Assembly: GCA_032358165.1 (NCBI GenBank)
Contig: JAALGY010000017.1
Span: forward strand, 1,736,001-1,800,000
Direction of reading: 5' to 3'
Origin: Diplosphaera chodatii
Taxonomy: Eukaryota; Chlorophyta; Trebouxiophyceae; Prasiolales; Stichococcaceae
Length of the DNA: 64,000 bases
Program-made: the position numbers and the translations under genes
Notes under the pieces: generated by a model
The model's input: the letters and a program-made list of their open reading frames with translations, nothing else
Told to the model about the DNA's origin: nothing
Database searches by the model: none
Shown here: positions 21,135 to 30,988 of the stretch, piece after piece
Position numbering within the stretch: the first letter of the stretch is position 1
Layout: each line of letters opens with the position of its first letter

Positions 21135-22107
21135 GTGGAACCATTCTGTCAGCGGGGAGTGAACGGTTTCGTACACGACTCGTTGTGCATGTTGCTCTGG
21201 GTTTTTCCGCCAGAGCCTGTGGCTAGGCCAAAATGGCCCACCACCAGTATGTAATCAATGTCAATGACTTATATACACAAACCATGGAGGGCAGATTGCC
21301 GAAGCAACCACTTGCATAGGGTGGGGTGGGTTGGTCCCACACGGAACTAGACCCGAAACTTCCGCCACCGCCAGGGATCGAACCCGGTCCCTGAACGGTG
21401 TCCAATGTGTAGCTGCGGCGTGGTGGATGATGAGGCGCACATGGTCTGGGGGTGTCCAGCTCTAGTAGATCAGAGGGTGCAGCATTCTGAGCTGTTTCAG
21501 GACAGCGACATCACCTCAGTGGCGGACTTTATGCAGCAGGATGCCGGGCAACTGGCAGCCTTTTTGCGGGTTTGTCATGATCATTGTGCAGAGTTGGAGG
21601 GGTGTACATCCAACCGGGACTGAGTGGACCCATTCTGTCAGCGGGGAGTGAACGGTTTCGGACACAACTCGTTGTGCATGTTGCTCTGGGTTATTCCGCC
21701 AGAGCCTGTGGCTAGGCCAAAATGGCCCACCACCAGTATGTAATCAATGTCAATGGTGTAGCTGCGGCGTGGTGGATGATGAGGCGCACATGGTCTGGGG
21801 GTGTCCAGCTCTAGTAGATCAGAGGGTGCAGCATTCTGAGCTGTTTCAAGACAGCGACATCACCACAGTGGCGGACTTTATGCAGCAGGATGCCGGGCAA
21901 CTGGCAGCCTTTTTGCGGGTTTGTCATGATCATTGTGCAGAGTTGGAGGGGTGTACATCCAACCGGGATTGAGTGGAATCATTCTGTCAGCGGGGAGTGA
22001 ACGGTTTCGGACACGACTCGTTGTGCATGTTGCTCTGGGTTATTCCGCCAGAGCCTGTAGCTAGGCCAAAATGGCCCACCACCAGTATGTAATCAATGTC
22101 AAAAATG

Positions 22108-22810
22108 CCATCTCCTCACGGCAACCACCAACCGCTGGCGTTGCCACTGGGCAGACCGCCAGACCACCCTCGCCGACATCGCCCGCTGCAACAGGGAGCC
22201 AGGCCCCGTGCCCCTCACCACTTCGCCATCACCAGCCCCGCCGGAGCAGCCCTGGCTGCAGCCTCGCCGGCAGCGCACGCCCCGCACAGGCGCCGCCCGC
22301 CACGATGCCGACCTGCCGGGCACCTGGCGGTCGCATGCGGCCATGACGCGGAGCCAGGGCGCGCTGTCACCCTCCTCGACAGTCACAAGGAGCGGCCGAC
22401 TCAGCAGCCGCCCCAGCCCCTACTGGCTACCCTCGCTGCCCCGCTGGGCTGCAGGCCGGGCCTCCACCGCCACCGGCTTCGACCCACAGACTGGCCGCGG
22501 CGCCGCAGGGCGCCGCGGCGGGGCGTCATGAGCGAACACGCCGACCGCCCCCGCCTGCGCCTGCTTTCACTGAACGTCAACGGGCTCGCCGACTTGGACA
22601 AGCGCCGCGCTCTCTTCGCGACGCTGACCAACGGGCCCTGGGACGTCATCTGCCTCCAGGAGACACATCAACGTGCCTCTGACGACGGCAAGCAGTGGGC
22701 GCGAACGGGGGCGGCCCCGGGCCAGCCCTGGCCAGGCTGGTCCTTCTGGCGGCGGGGCCCCACTGACCCCGGCGAACGGCGCCGACGCGCCACCGCCGGG
22801 GTGGCTATCC
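22108..22810 (+). mobile_element. LINE-B piece B6: ORF1 end and endonuclease start
   Basis: Continuation of B5 after removal of the 15,085-22,107 nest. The ORF1 end (...GRRGGAS) overlaps the ORF2 start as ATGA at about 22,528-22,531. ORF2 begins MSEHADRPRLRLLSLNVNGL ... CLQET ... TAGVAIL and is then cut by LINE-A copy A7. Confidence 0.78.
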
Positions 22811-25800
22811 TGGGGCCGGGCTGCGCCCGGCGCAATCCGGTCCCCTAACAGCGCCCTGTCTGTGCTGAGCCTGAACGTCCAGGGCTGGCTGTCCAGAGAT
22901 GCATCTGCTCTTTCGCAGGTCATCAAGGCGGCTGACTTCGATGTACTGGCATTCAGCGAGACGTGGGCGCGTGAGGGGAGCGATGCGCCGGAGCTGGACG
23001 GCTTCACGTCCGTCCTGCACCTGCCGCGCAGCCGGCGTCAGCAGCGTGGCGGCGCACGTGGCGGCATCGCTGTCTACGTCGCCGACAAGCTGGCACCAAT
23101 GGTAACACACTTATCGACTGGACCCCAGAACTGCTACGCTGTTTTGAGGTTTGACAAAGCCATTGGCCAGGAGGAGGATGCGTACATGTTCGCATGTTAC
23201 ATTCCACCAGAGGGCAGCCCATCATTTGATGGCAAAGGCCCTGCGGTCTGGGAGGCGTTACGTGAGGAGGTGAGCGCCACCTGCCGCATGGGGCATGTGT
23301 TTGTTGTTGGAGACCTGAACGCACGCACCAGCACCTGCCCGGACTTTCCGGGATCTGTCGATCACCCTGTCACAGAAGAGTTCCTGCCCTCCACTGCCCC
23401 TCCTGTGCAGTCACAGCGGCACAGCCGCGACAGCAGGGAGCGGCCCAACAAGTGGGGCAGGGCTCTGCTTGACATGTGTGTTGAGACATCCCTCAGGATT
23501 GCTAACGGTCGTGTCCCAGGAGATGAGGGGGGACAAGTCACTTTTGTCAGCCACAGTCAGGTGGGCAGCAGCCTGATCGACTATGTGCTTGCAAGTGCTG
23601 ATGCATTCCCGCTGATTCAATCCCTAACAGTACTCCCTGCTCCCGAGTCGGACCACGCAGCCCTGCACTTGCTCATCAAGAGGACCACCGCCGCCCAGCA
23701 GCCGCTCCCACGTCGCCAGCGCCGCCGCCATCAGCAGCAGCAACCGCAGCAGCCCACAACCCAGCAGCCCCTGCGCCTCAGCGCAGCGCAGCTGGGAGTG
23801 TGGCAGCAGCGCCTGCAGCAGCTTGATGCAGCAGCCCAACTGGTCGACATCGCAACGGCAGCTGACGCCGCCCAGGTACCTGATGACATGCATGCTGTGG
23901 GCTTGCAGTTCGACCAGTTTATCGAGACCACGCAGGCTGAGGTGGCTGCAACAGCGCCGGCCGCCAAGGGGCGGGGGCGTGACCGCAACGCTGTGCCCCG
24001 CTGGTGGGACGCTGAACTGGCCCGCGGGCGCCGCGCAGCGCGGCAAGCCGCGCGTCGCGACCCGCAGTCAGCTGCTGCTCGCGCACTGCGCCAGCAGTAC
24101 CAGCACCTGCTACGCCGCACACAGCGCCAGTGGACCCGCAGTCAGGCTCTTTCTCTCACTGAAATGGCTCGCTCTACCGACTCCAAGAAGTTCTGGCAGA
24201 AGTTCAAACCTGCTAAGAAGCGGTCCTGTCCCATAGCAGATGATGTGATGCTCGAGTCCTTCCGTAAACTACTGGATGCCCCCACACTTCCATCAAGCAC
24301 TGCAGGTACCTCGGGTAGTGGGGCTGCGCCACCTTTTGCCGACGGGAGCGAGCTCAACTCGCCCTTCACAGCCGGCGCCGTGCAAGAGGCTATAGGAGCC
24401 CTGCGCGGAGGCAAAGCGACGGTGGGATTGCTCAAATTGGATGCTTTATCTGTTGCAGCGGCGCAGCTTGCACCCTGTCTTGCATGTATTTTTAACTCGT
24501 GTCAACGAGTTGCAGCGTTGCCAAGGAGCTGGGCATTGTGCGGCATCACGCCAATTCATAAGGGGGGCGACACATCTGATCCGGGTAATTACCGTGGCAT
24601 TGCTGTTGGGTCTCTGCTGGCAAAACTATATGCTTGCATGCTTAACGAAAAGCTTATGAGGTGGACCGAGCAGCACCAGCTGCGCGCACGCGGACAGGCG
24701 GGCTTCCGCAAGGACCACCGCACCACCGATCAAACCTTCGTCGTTCGCACCCTCATCGAGAAGGCCAAGGCAGATAAGCAGCCTCTGTACTCTTGCTTTG
24801 TCGATTTCAAGAAGGCATACGATACTGTACCTCGTGATTTGCTTTGGGAGAAGCTGCAGCGGATTGGGGTGCATGGGGAGTTTCTGAGGGGGGTTCAGGC
24901 ACTGTATGCTGATGTGCCAATGGCATTGCAGTTTGAGGGGGGAATGTCCGATACATTCCAGAGCACTTTGGGCGTTAAGCAGGGATGTCCACTATCTCCA
25001 ACCCTTTTCGGGATCTACATTGACGATTTCCAAGCGGAACTGGAGGCCGCCGGCGGGGACCTGGACCTGCCCACCCTGTGTGGTGTGCAGGCACCTGCCC
25101 TCTTCTATGCAGATGACCTGGACCTGGTGTCCACGTCCGTACGCGGCCTGCAGGCGCAGCTCGACCTGCTGGAGTCGTACTGCAAACGCTGGCGCCTCAC
25201 CGTCAACGTGAAGAAGACTAAGGTCGTGGTGTACGCAGCCCAGGCTGCGGCACCACCGGTTCTCACCTACATGCATGCTCCCATCGAAGTGCTGGACTCG
25301 TTTACATATTTGGGGGTTGACATCTCCAGTCGTAGTTCTTTTGCTGCCGCTAGCATCGGCAGAGCGGCCTCCGCCCAGCGCGCCGCACTTGCATTGCAGC
25401 ATCGTTGCCATGACCTGAGCTTGCATGACCCAGCACTGCAGCTGCACTTGTTCGATGCACTAGTACGTCCTGTTATGCTTTATGGTGTCGAAACATGGGG
25501 ACCGGAGGCGCTGTGCGGTAGTGGCATGGACACTTGTGAGCTTGTCCATCGGAAGTTTCTTCGGTCTGTTCTTGGAGTGCGTACAGGCACTCCCAACGTG
25601 GCGGTGTTGGGGGAGCTTGGGCGATTCCCGGTGGCACACACGGCAACGCTGGCCATCTGCCGGTTCTGGAATCGGCTGGTCGCGATGCCGGACACACGCC
25701 TCACCAAGCAGGCATTCCTGGAGAACTGTGCTCTGGCCACCCGGCCGGGGCGCAGCAAGACCAGCTCAGCATGCTGGGCTGCCCAGGTGTGCTCGTTCCT

Positions 25801-26320
25801 GCACTTCATGTCACCCATCGTTGACGGCGTGCCGCAGCGCATTGACACTTCGGTTGTCAGTGCACACCTGCAGCGCCGCACATTCGATGCTGTGAATGGC
25901 AGCGACCTGCGCAAAGTGCGTGAGTGGCTGGGAGTCAGGGGCCCTGTGAACGGTGACAACTACCAGCTGGCCGGCTACTTGCAGGCAGTCGCCTCCAAGA
26001 CCGGTCGTCGGCGGTTAGCACAGTTTCGGATGGGCAGTCACATGCTGGGGGTGGAAACAGGGAGGTGGCAGCGTCTGCCGCGGGCAGAGCGGCTGTGTCA
26101 GCGGTGTAGCTGCGGCGTGGTGGATGATGAGGCGCATATGGTCTGGGGTTGTCCAGCTCTAGTAGATCAGAGGGTGCAGCATTCTGAGCTGTTTGAGGAC
26201 AGCGACATCACCTCAGTGGCGGACTTTATGCAGCAAGATGCCGGGCAACTGGCAGCCTTTTTGCGGGTTTGTCATGATCATTGTGCGGAGTTGGAGGGGT
26301 GTACATCCAACCGGGCTTGA
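22811..26320 (+). CDS. LINE-A ORF2 protein, intact but lacking its own ORF1 (A7)
   Basis: Endonuclease, RT and knuckle are all open. An open frame runs back into LINE-B sequence (an ATG at 22,673 lies in frame), so a LINE-B/LINE-A fusion protein of about 1,215 aa is possible on paper, but the upstream part is out of frame with LINE-B ORF2. The ancestral ORF1 is absent. Confidence 0.82.
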   Translation, partial: WGRAAPGAIRSPNSALSVLSLNVQGWLSRDASALSQVIKAADFDVLAFSETWAREGSDAPELDGFTSVLHLPRSRRQQRGGARGGIAVYVADKLAPMVTHLSTGPQNCYAVLRFDKAIGQEEDAYMFACYIPPEGSPSFDGKGPAVWEALREEVSATCRMGHVFVVGDLNARTSTCPDFPGSVDHPVTEEFLPSTAPPVQSQRHSRDSRERPNKWGRALLDMCVETSLRIANGRVPGDEGGQVTFVSHSQVGSSLIDYVLASADAFPLIQSLTVLPAPESDHAALHLLIKRTTAAQQPLPRRQRRRHQQQQPQQPTTQQPLRLSAAQLGVWQQRLQQLDAAAQLVDIATAADAAQVPDDMHAVGLQFDQFIETTQAEVAATAPAAKGRGRDRNAVPRWWDAELARGRRAARQAARRDPQSAAARALRQQYQHLLRRTQRQWTRSQALSLTEMARSTDSKKFWQKFKPAKKRSCPIADDVMLESFRKLLDAPTLPSSTAGTSGSGAAPPFADGSELNSPFTAGAVQEAIGALRGGKATVGLLKLDALSVAAAQLAPCLACIFNSCQRVAALPRSWALCGITPIHKGGDTSDPGNYRGIAVGSLLAKLYACMLNEKLMRWTEQHQLRARGQAGFRKDHRTTDQTFVVRTLIEKAKADKQPLYSCFVDFKKAYDTVPRDLLWEKLQRIGVHGEFLRGVQALYADVPMALQFEGGMSDTFQSTLGVKQGCPLSPTLFGIYIDDFQAELEAAGGDLDLPTLCGVQAPALFYADDLDLVSTSVRGLQAQLDLLESYCKRWRLTVNVKKTKVVVYAAQAAAPPVLTYMHAPIEVLDSFTYLGVDISSRSSFAAASIGRAASAQRAALALQHRCHDLSLHDPALQLHLFDALVRPVMLYGVETWGPEALCGSGMDTCELVHRKFLRSVLGVRTGTPNVAVLGELGRFPVAHTATLAICRFWNRLVAMPDTRLTKQAFLENCALATRPGRSKTSSACWAAQVCSFLHFMSPIVDGVPQRIDTSVVSAHLQRRTFDAVNGSDLRKVREWLGVRGPVNGDNYQLAGYLQAVASKTGRRRLAQFRMGSHMLGVETGRWQRLPRAERLCQRCSCGVVDDEAHMVWGCPALVDQRVQHSELFEDSDITSVADFMQQDAGQLAAFLRVCHDHCAELEGCTSNRA

Positions 26321-26455
26321 GTGGAACCATCCTGTCAGCGGGGAGTGAACGGTTTCGGACACGACTCGTTGTGCATGTTGCTCTGGGTTATTCCGCCAGA
26401 GCCTGTGGCTAGGCCAAAATGGCCCACCACCAGTATGTAATCAATGTCAAAAAAA
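22811..26455 (+). mobile_element. LINE-A copy A7, mosaic, inserted in LINE-B
   Basis: It starts just downstream of the ORF1 stop region (GGGGCCGGGCTGCGCC) and runs to a TCAATG tail ending in a run of A. The 5' two-thirds match A6/A18; the 3' third matches the A5-type subfamily (see the mosaic finding). No clean TSD was found. Confidence 0.85.
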
Positions 26456-26526
26456 AATGTATGTCGGCCTTGACATGGCCGACGGCCTCGCCCACGCCCA
26501 GCAGCTCACTACTTTCCGTTTTCACC

Positions 26527-26553
26527 GTGCCAGGGGGAGCGGCCCCCTGGCAC
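26527..26553. repeat. Perfect 11-bp inverted repeat (hairpin), copy 1
   Basis: GTGCCAGGGGG, 5-nt loop AGCGG, CCCCCTGGCAC. An identical copy lies at 28,278-28,304 in the second copy of the surrounding segment. Confidence 0.85.
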
Positions 26554-26581
26554 GGCCTGCCGCTGCCCGCATGCACATCGT

Positions 26582-27115
26582 ACACCCTACACCCTACACC
26601 CTACACCCTACACCCTACACCCTCCACACCTCGCTTGCCAGCACCCGCCGCCGCCTTCACCTTCGCCTTCGGTCCCATCTTGGACTCCCGCCGCCACTCG
26701 CCTTCACCTACACCCTCGCACCTCGCCTGCCAGCACCCGCCGCCGCCTTCACCTTCACCTTCGGTCCCATCTTGGACTCCCACCGCCACTCACCTTCGCC
26801 TACACCCTCACACCTCACCTGCCAGCACCCGCCGTCACCTTCACCTTCACATTCAGTCCCATCCTGGACTCCCACCGCCACTCACCTTCACCTACACCCT
26901 CCACACCTCGCGTTCACCCGCCGTCGCCTTTACCTCCACCTTCGGTCCCATCTTGGACTTCCACCGCCACTCACCTTCGCCTACACCCTCACACCTCACC
27001 TGCCAGCACCCGCCGTCGCCTTCACTTTCACCTTCGGTCCCATCCTGGACTCCCACCGCCACTCACCTTCACCTACACCCTCACACCTCACCTGCCAGCA
27101 CAAACAAACAAAAAA
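26582..27115 (+). mobile_element. Mobilised S92 minisatellite with (CAAA)n tail
   Basis: S92 units with cores at 26,671, 26,763, 26,855, 26,944 and 27,036 (spacing 92, 92, 89, 92), preceded by six ACACCCT heptamers (26,580-26,625) and ended by CAAACAAACAAAAAA. Flanked by the 11-bp TSD ATGCACATCGT (26,571-26,581 and 27,116-27,126). This marks a retrotransposed LINE-C/D transcript fragment. Confidence 0.85.
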
Positions 27116-27874
27116 ATGCACATCGTCATCGCCTTCGCCACTCTTGCTCGCCTCCACTAGCGGCGCGCCAGCCTTGCGGCCCATCACAGCAGCCCAAGTG
27201 TTGCCATCCCGGCAGCACAACACCTCTACCAGCCAAACCTGACGTCCACACCGCTTCTACGCTCACACAGCCACTCAGCACCTTCCTCATTGTCGTCAAT
27301 CGCAAGCGCTGGAAACGAAAAGTCCACAGTCGCCGCCTCCGACCCCCAAACCACCCAGCACGCCTCCACAGGCCAGCCCCTCCACGCCGTCTCCTACGGT
27401 TCTACGCCCTCACCGTCACCTTCAGCAGCTTCTACATCGTCATAGGAGCCGCCTGCAGCCGGCCCTGCGTCGCTAGCCGGACTTCGGGGGCGGTTCGGTT
27501 TGGCGATCAGCAGGGATCCCGCAGCACAGCGGTTTCGGAAACCGCCTTCACAGCCTGGCCGGCGTTATCACAGCTCTGCAGCCATCACACACGGCGTCAT
27601 GATGCGCTCTGACAGCCGTTAGCCCGACATCAGCCTCCACAACAGCCGCTTCAGCCGCCTGCACCGCGTGCGCAACAAGAAAAAAAAGCAGCTCATCGCC
27701 GACCACTACACCCGCCACTTCGCCGCCCGCCCAACATGCCGCGCCGCTCAGGACCAGCTCCTTGTCTCCCTCGACGCCACCGTCGCTGCCGCCGGTGCTG
27801 CCGCCTGCGACGAGCCACTCACACACAAGGAGCTCACGGCCGCCGCCCGCGCGGCACAACGCGGCAAGAGCCCT

Positions 27875-28004
27875 TTTGTCTGTTTGTTTGTTTGTTTTCT
27901 ACAAAGGGCGTCCAGACCAGAACCAAGCTCAAGAACAAGGCTCTGCGGCACAATGCGGCTTCTCACGTGTGAACGTGAGGGCGGCTGAGTACGTCATCAA
28001 AACA
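27875..28004 (-). mobile_element. LINE-D 3' end inside a LINE RT remnant
   Basis: 130-bp 5'-truncated copy with (TTTG)n at its left edge (tail, minus strand). TSD CAAGAGCCCT (27,865-27,874 and 28,005-28,014). It splits the conserved GKSPGPDG motif of the RT remnant. Confidence 0.9.
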
Positions 28005-28464
28005 CAAGAGCCCTGGTCCGGACGGCCTGCCAGCTGAGCTGTACGTCCAACTCTGGGACAAGCTCGGCCTCCCTCTCACACGAGCCTTCAATGCCTGCCA
28101 CACGGCTGGTGCCCGGCCCACCATGTCGCCTCGTCAGCGCACCTCCGACTACACCGTCGTCCCAAAGCGAGGCGATGCCCGCGACCCCGCCAACCGCCCA
28201 GTCAGCACTGGACCAAGAACAAGAGCAAGAGCAAGAGCAAGGCCAAGACCTTAGTAGTAGTACTTTCCGTTTTCACCGTGCCAGGGGGAGCGGCCCCCTG
28301 GCACGGCCTGCCGCTGCTATCACACGCATCGTCATCGCCTTCGCCACTCTTGCTTGCCTCCGCGAGCAGCGTGCCAGCCTTGCGGCCCATCACAGCAGCC
28401 CAAATTGTTGCCATCCCGGCAGCACAACACCTCTACCAGCCAAACCTGACGTCCACACCGCTTG

Positions 28465-28703
28465 GCGGACTTTATGCAGCAGGATGCCGGGCAACTGGCA
28501 GCCTTTTTGCGGGTTTGTCATGATCATTGTGCAGAGTTGGAGGGGTGTACATCCAACCGGGATTGAGTGGACCCATTCTGTCAGCGGGGAGTGAACGGTT
28601 TCGGACACGACTCGTTGTGCATGTTGCTCTGGGTTATTCCGCCAGAGCCTGTGGCTAGGCCAAAATGGCCCACCACCAGTATGTAATCAATGCCAATGCC
28701 AAT
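28465..28703 (+). mobile_element. LINE-A copy A11, 3' end
   Basis: ORF2 last ~35 codons, 3' UTR and a variant tail (CCAATG repeats instead of TCAATG). Confidence 0.85.
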
Positions 28704-29652
28704 GCTCACACAGCCACTCAGCGCCTTCCTCATCGTCGTCAACCGCAAGCGCTGGAACGGAAAGTCCACAGTCGCCGCCTTCGACCCCCAAACCACCCAG
28801 CACGCCTCCACAGGCCAGCCCCTTCAACGCCGTCTCCTACGGTTCTACGCCTTCACCATCACCTCCAGCAGCTTCTACATCGTCATAGGAGCCGCCTGCA
28901 GCCGGCCCTGCGTCGCTAGCCGGACTTCGGGGGCGGTTCGGTTTGGCGATCAGCAGGGATCCCGCAGCACAGCGGTTTCGGAAACCGCCTTCACAGCCTG
29001 GCCGGCGTCATCACAGCTCTGCAGCCATCACACACGGTGTCATGATACGCTCTGACAGCCGTTAGCCCGCCATCAGCCTTCACAGCAGCCGCTTCAGCCG
29101 CCTGCGCCGCATGCGCGACTGCGCTGCTGCAGGCTTGGTCACCCTGTAGCGGCTAGGCGCACATCTGGCGTTCAGCGGCGCACAGCATCCATCTACGCAG
29201 CTCCAGCAGCGCCTTGGCTCTTGTCAAATCCGGTTTGCAGCGGTTTGGGGGAGCCTGCTCTAGACTGGCGTCTGGCATCAGCTGCGCCGCCTTATGCCAT
29301 CGACAGCCGACACTCATAGACCATTCTTCTCAGACTGCGGATGCACATACCCGCGGCTGTGTCACATTGTCATATCGGCGTGTGCTGCCTCCTCAGCCGC
29401 GCAGTTCACCATCGCCAGCTGCCGCCGCCGCCGCTGGCCGCAGCTGCCATTGCCGCAGTCTGCCGCTAGCTTCGGCCGCATCAACGGCGGTCATAGCGAT
29501 CCAGCAGTCTTGATGGCATCACGTAGAGTCACATGGAATCACGTAGATCTAGACATTGCATTTGTGGCCTGGGTGATTGGACCGCGTTGTTGGCGGTCGC
29601 TGATCTCGCGCTTCTTAGCCTTTGCAGCACGTTTGCATCCATGTAGCTTAGA

Positions 29653-29876
29653 CTTCCTCATCGGGACTATTGCCTTGCGCTGGTCTCATGGGCCCTGCAT
29701 TCCCTTGCGGTTTCAGTGTCCTCCATCGACATATTTCGAACATGACGTTTTGATGACATACTCAGCCGCCCTCACGTTCACACGTGAGAAGCCGCATTGT
29801 GCCGCAGAACCTTGTTCTTGAGCTTGGTTCTGGTCTGGACGCCCTTTGTAAAAAACAAACAAACAAACAAAAAAAA
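29653..29876 (+). mobile_element. LINE-D 3' end, truncated
   Basis: Starts CTTCCTCATCGGG in the 3' body and ends TTTGTAA then (AAAC)n. It is followed by a short antisense S92 stretch (29,877-29,914). Confidence 0.82.
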
Positions 29877-29914
29877 GGTGAAGGTGAACGGCGGCGGGAG
29901 CCCAGAATGGGATT

Positions 29915-30360
29915 TTGTTTGTTTGTTTGTTTTTTACAAAGGGCGTCCAGACCAGAACCAAGCTCAAGAACAAGGCTCTGCGGCACAACGCGGCTTCTCA
30001 CGTGTGGACATGAGGGCGGCTGAGTATGTCATCAAAACGTCATGCTCGAAATATGTCGATGGAGGACACTGAAATCACAGGGGAATGCAGGGCCCATGAG
30101 ACCAGCGCAAGGCAATAGTCCCGATGAGGAAGGCTACCTAATGGTCGTACAAGTGCGGGGACCTGGCGGCGGCGGCAGCAATGCCACGCACTCGCGGCGA
30201 AGTCGCACCGCTGCGGGTCCATCACTCTAGAAATGTCGTAACGTCTGTCTGTCCACGTGCCACGGCACCCGCGGGTAAACCCAGAAAACCCCGCGCAGAC
30301 ATGCAGGGACCGGTTGCGTACAAGTACGCCGAGGTCTTGCTCTTGCTCTTGTTCAATCAC
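29915..30360 (-). mobile_element. LINE-D 3' end inside S92, with internal deletion
   Basis: Minus-strand copy with TSD AATGGGATT (29,906-29,914 and 30,361-30,369). Relative to other copies the segment between GCCGAG and GTCTTGCTC (about 30,330) is deleted. Confidence 0.83.
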
Positions 30361-30988
30361 AATGGGATTGAAAGTGAAGGTGAAGGCGACGGCGGGTGCT
30401 GGCAGGTGAGGTGTGAGGGTGTAGGCGATGTGCGTCGGCGTGAGTGTGGTGGGCATTCACCGTAGTCGTGCGAGACGGTGCTTCAGATGAGTTGGAGGCG
30501 CGGTGGGGAGGCAGCCGTCGGGGGTGGTTGCTGCGATGTTTGCGGCGGGGGTCCAGGGCGGGACTCAGGCTGGGGCTGAGGTTGGCTCTGATGCTGTGGA
30601 TGTGATTGTGACTGTGGCTGTGGACGTACTGCCGGCAGCGGCACTGGGTGAGTGGCCGTCCAGCGGACGACGAGGTCTCGGCCGTTCATGCTGCAGAGGC
30701 CGCTCGCGATCCAGATCCTTTTGAAGTCGGTCATGGGGTTGTTGTCGTCGTCAATCTGTTGGCCTCGCTGAGCTCCAGTCATGTGCGCGTCGCACTGCTG
30801 TGCTAGCTCCGTGGGGGACGTGTAGGCGGCAGTGAACTCGGGGCGCATCGACTGGACGGCGGAGTGGAGGGTGGCGGCGGCGATGGATGTAGATGAGGGT
30901 GTGGGGCCACCATGGTGGACAGCACAGTGGGCGTCCCAGGCCTTCTGTAGGTAGGTGACCCGAAGCCGGGTCCACAGCTCAAGGTCTA
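30361..30988 (-). mobile_element. LINE-C/D copy C1: ORF C-terminus and 3' UTR with S92
   Basis: Minus strand: ORF from LDLELWTRLRVTYLQKAWD to ...LQLI, stopping at 30,483, then a 3' UTR entering one S92 unit (30,361-30,440). This is one of two places where the C ORF, S92 and D body are seen in order. Confidence 0.75.

Larger units (their letters stand above)
17143..21265 (+). mobile_element. LINE-A copy A6, ORF1 3' part through tail
   Basis: It begins in ORF1 (AGCATGTCACTGTCATGCG), contains the ORF1 end, TAG, all of ORF2, the 3' UTR and tail. The sequence appears identical to the full-length copy A18 throughout their overlap, so both are recent. Confidence 0.9.
17054..21406 (-). mobile_element. 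Second element E in A5, split by LINE-A copy A6
   Basis: E halves at 17,054-17,142 and 21,266-21,406 are complementary parts of one E copy. The outer TSD is GTGTA (17,049-17,053 and 21,407-21,411). LINE-A copy A6 entered at GAC between the halves. Confidence 0.82.
15097..21754 (+). mobile_element. LINE-A copy A5, split by E elements and copy A6
   Basis: Two parts: 15,097-17,053 (RT domain from AIGALRGGK-type sequence to the knuckle start) and 21,407-21,754 (knuckle to tail). Flanked by TSD GGTG. Element E at 16,772-17,004 and a second E starting at 17,054 break the ORF. Confidence 0.85.
15085..22107 (+). mobile_element. LINE-A copy A8, short outer copy split by nested insertions
   Basis: The left scrap 15,085-15,096 (GTGTCAGCGGTG) and the right part 21,755-22,107 together form one 5'-truncated LINE-A (ORF2 end, 3' UTR, tail) inserted in LINE-B with TSD CCATCT. 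Everything between is younger: copy A5 entered at GGTG (15,093-15,096 and 21,755-21,758). Confidence 0.82.
26456..29652 (+). other. Decayed low-copy repeat region with LINE-B-type RT remnant
   Basis: Two diverged copies of one segment lie here: 26,515-26,581 plus 27,116-27,660, and 28,262-29,100. A remnant at about 27,650-27,874 and 28,015-28,203 encodes RLHRVRNKKKKQLIADH ... GKSP|GPDGLPAELYVQLWDK ... PKRGDARDPANRPVS, a pre-RT/RT pattern typical of LINEs, probably LINE-B. From about 29,100 to 29,650 no gene or repeat is recognised. Confidence 0.55.

Noticed and set aside
22673..26320. A 1,215-codon LINE-B/LINE-A fusion ORF
   Set aside because: The upstream 140 bp read in a frame that is not LINE-B ORF2, so the extension is chance openness in GC-rich sequence.
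26527..26560. Helitron 3' end at the 11-bp hairpin
   Set aside because: No CTRR terminus follows within the expected distance and no TC start or A-T insertion site was found.
26580..26625. ACACCCT heptamer run that looks like a telomere repeat
   Set aside because: The unit is CCCTACA, not CCCTAAA or CCCTAAAA, it has only about six copies, and it grades into S92 whose units contain CCTACACCCTC. It is better explained as local S92 slippage.
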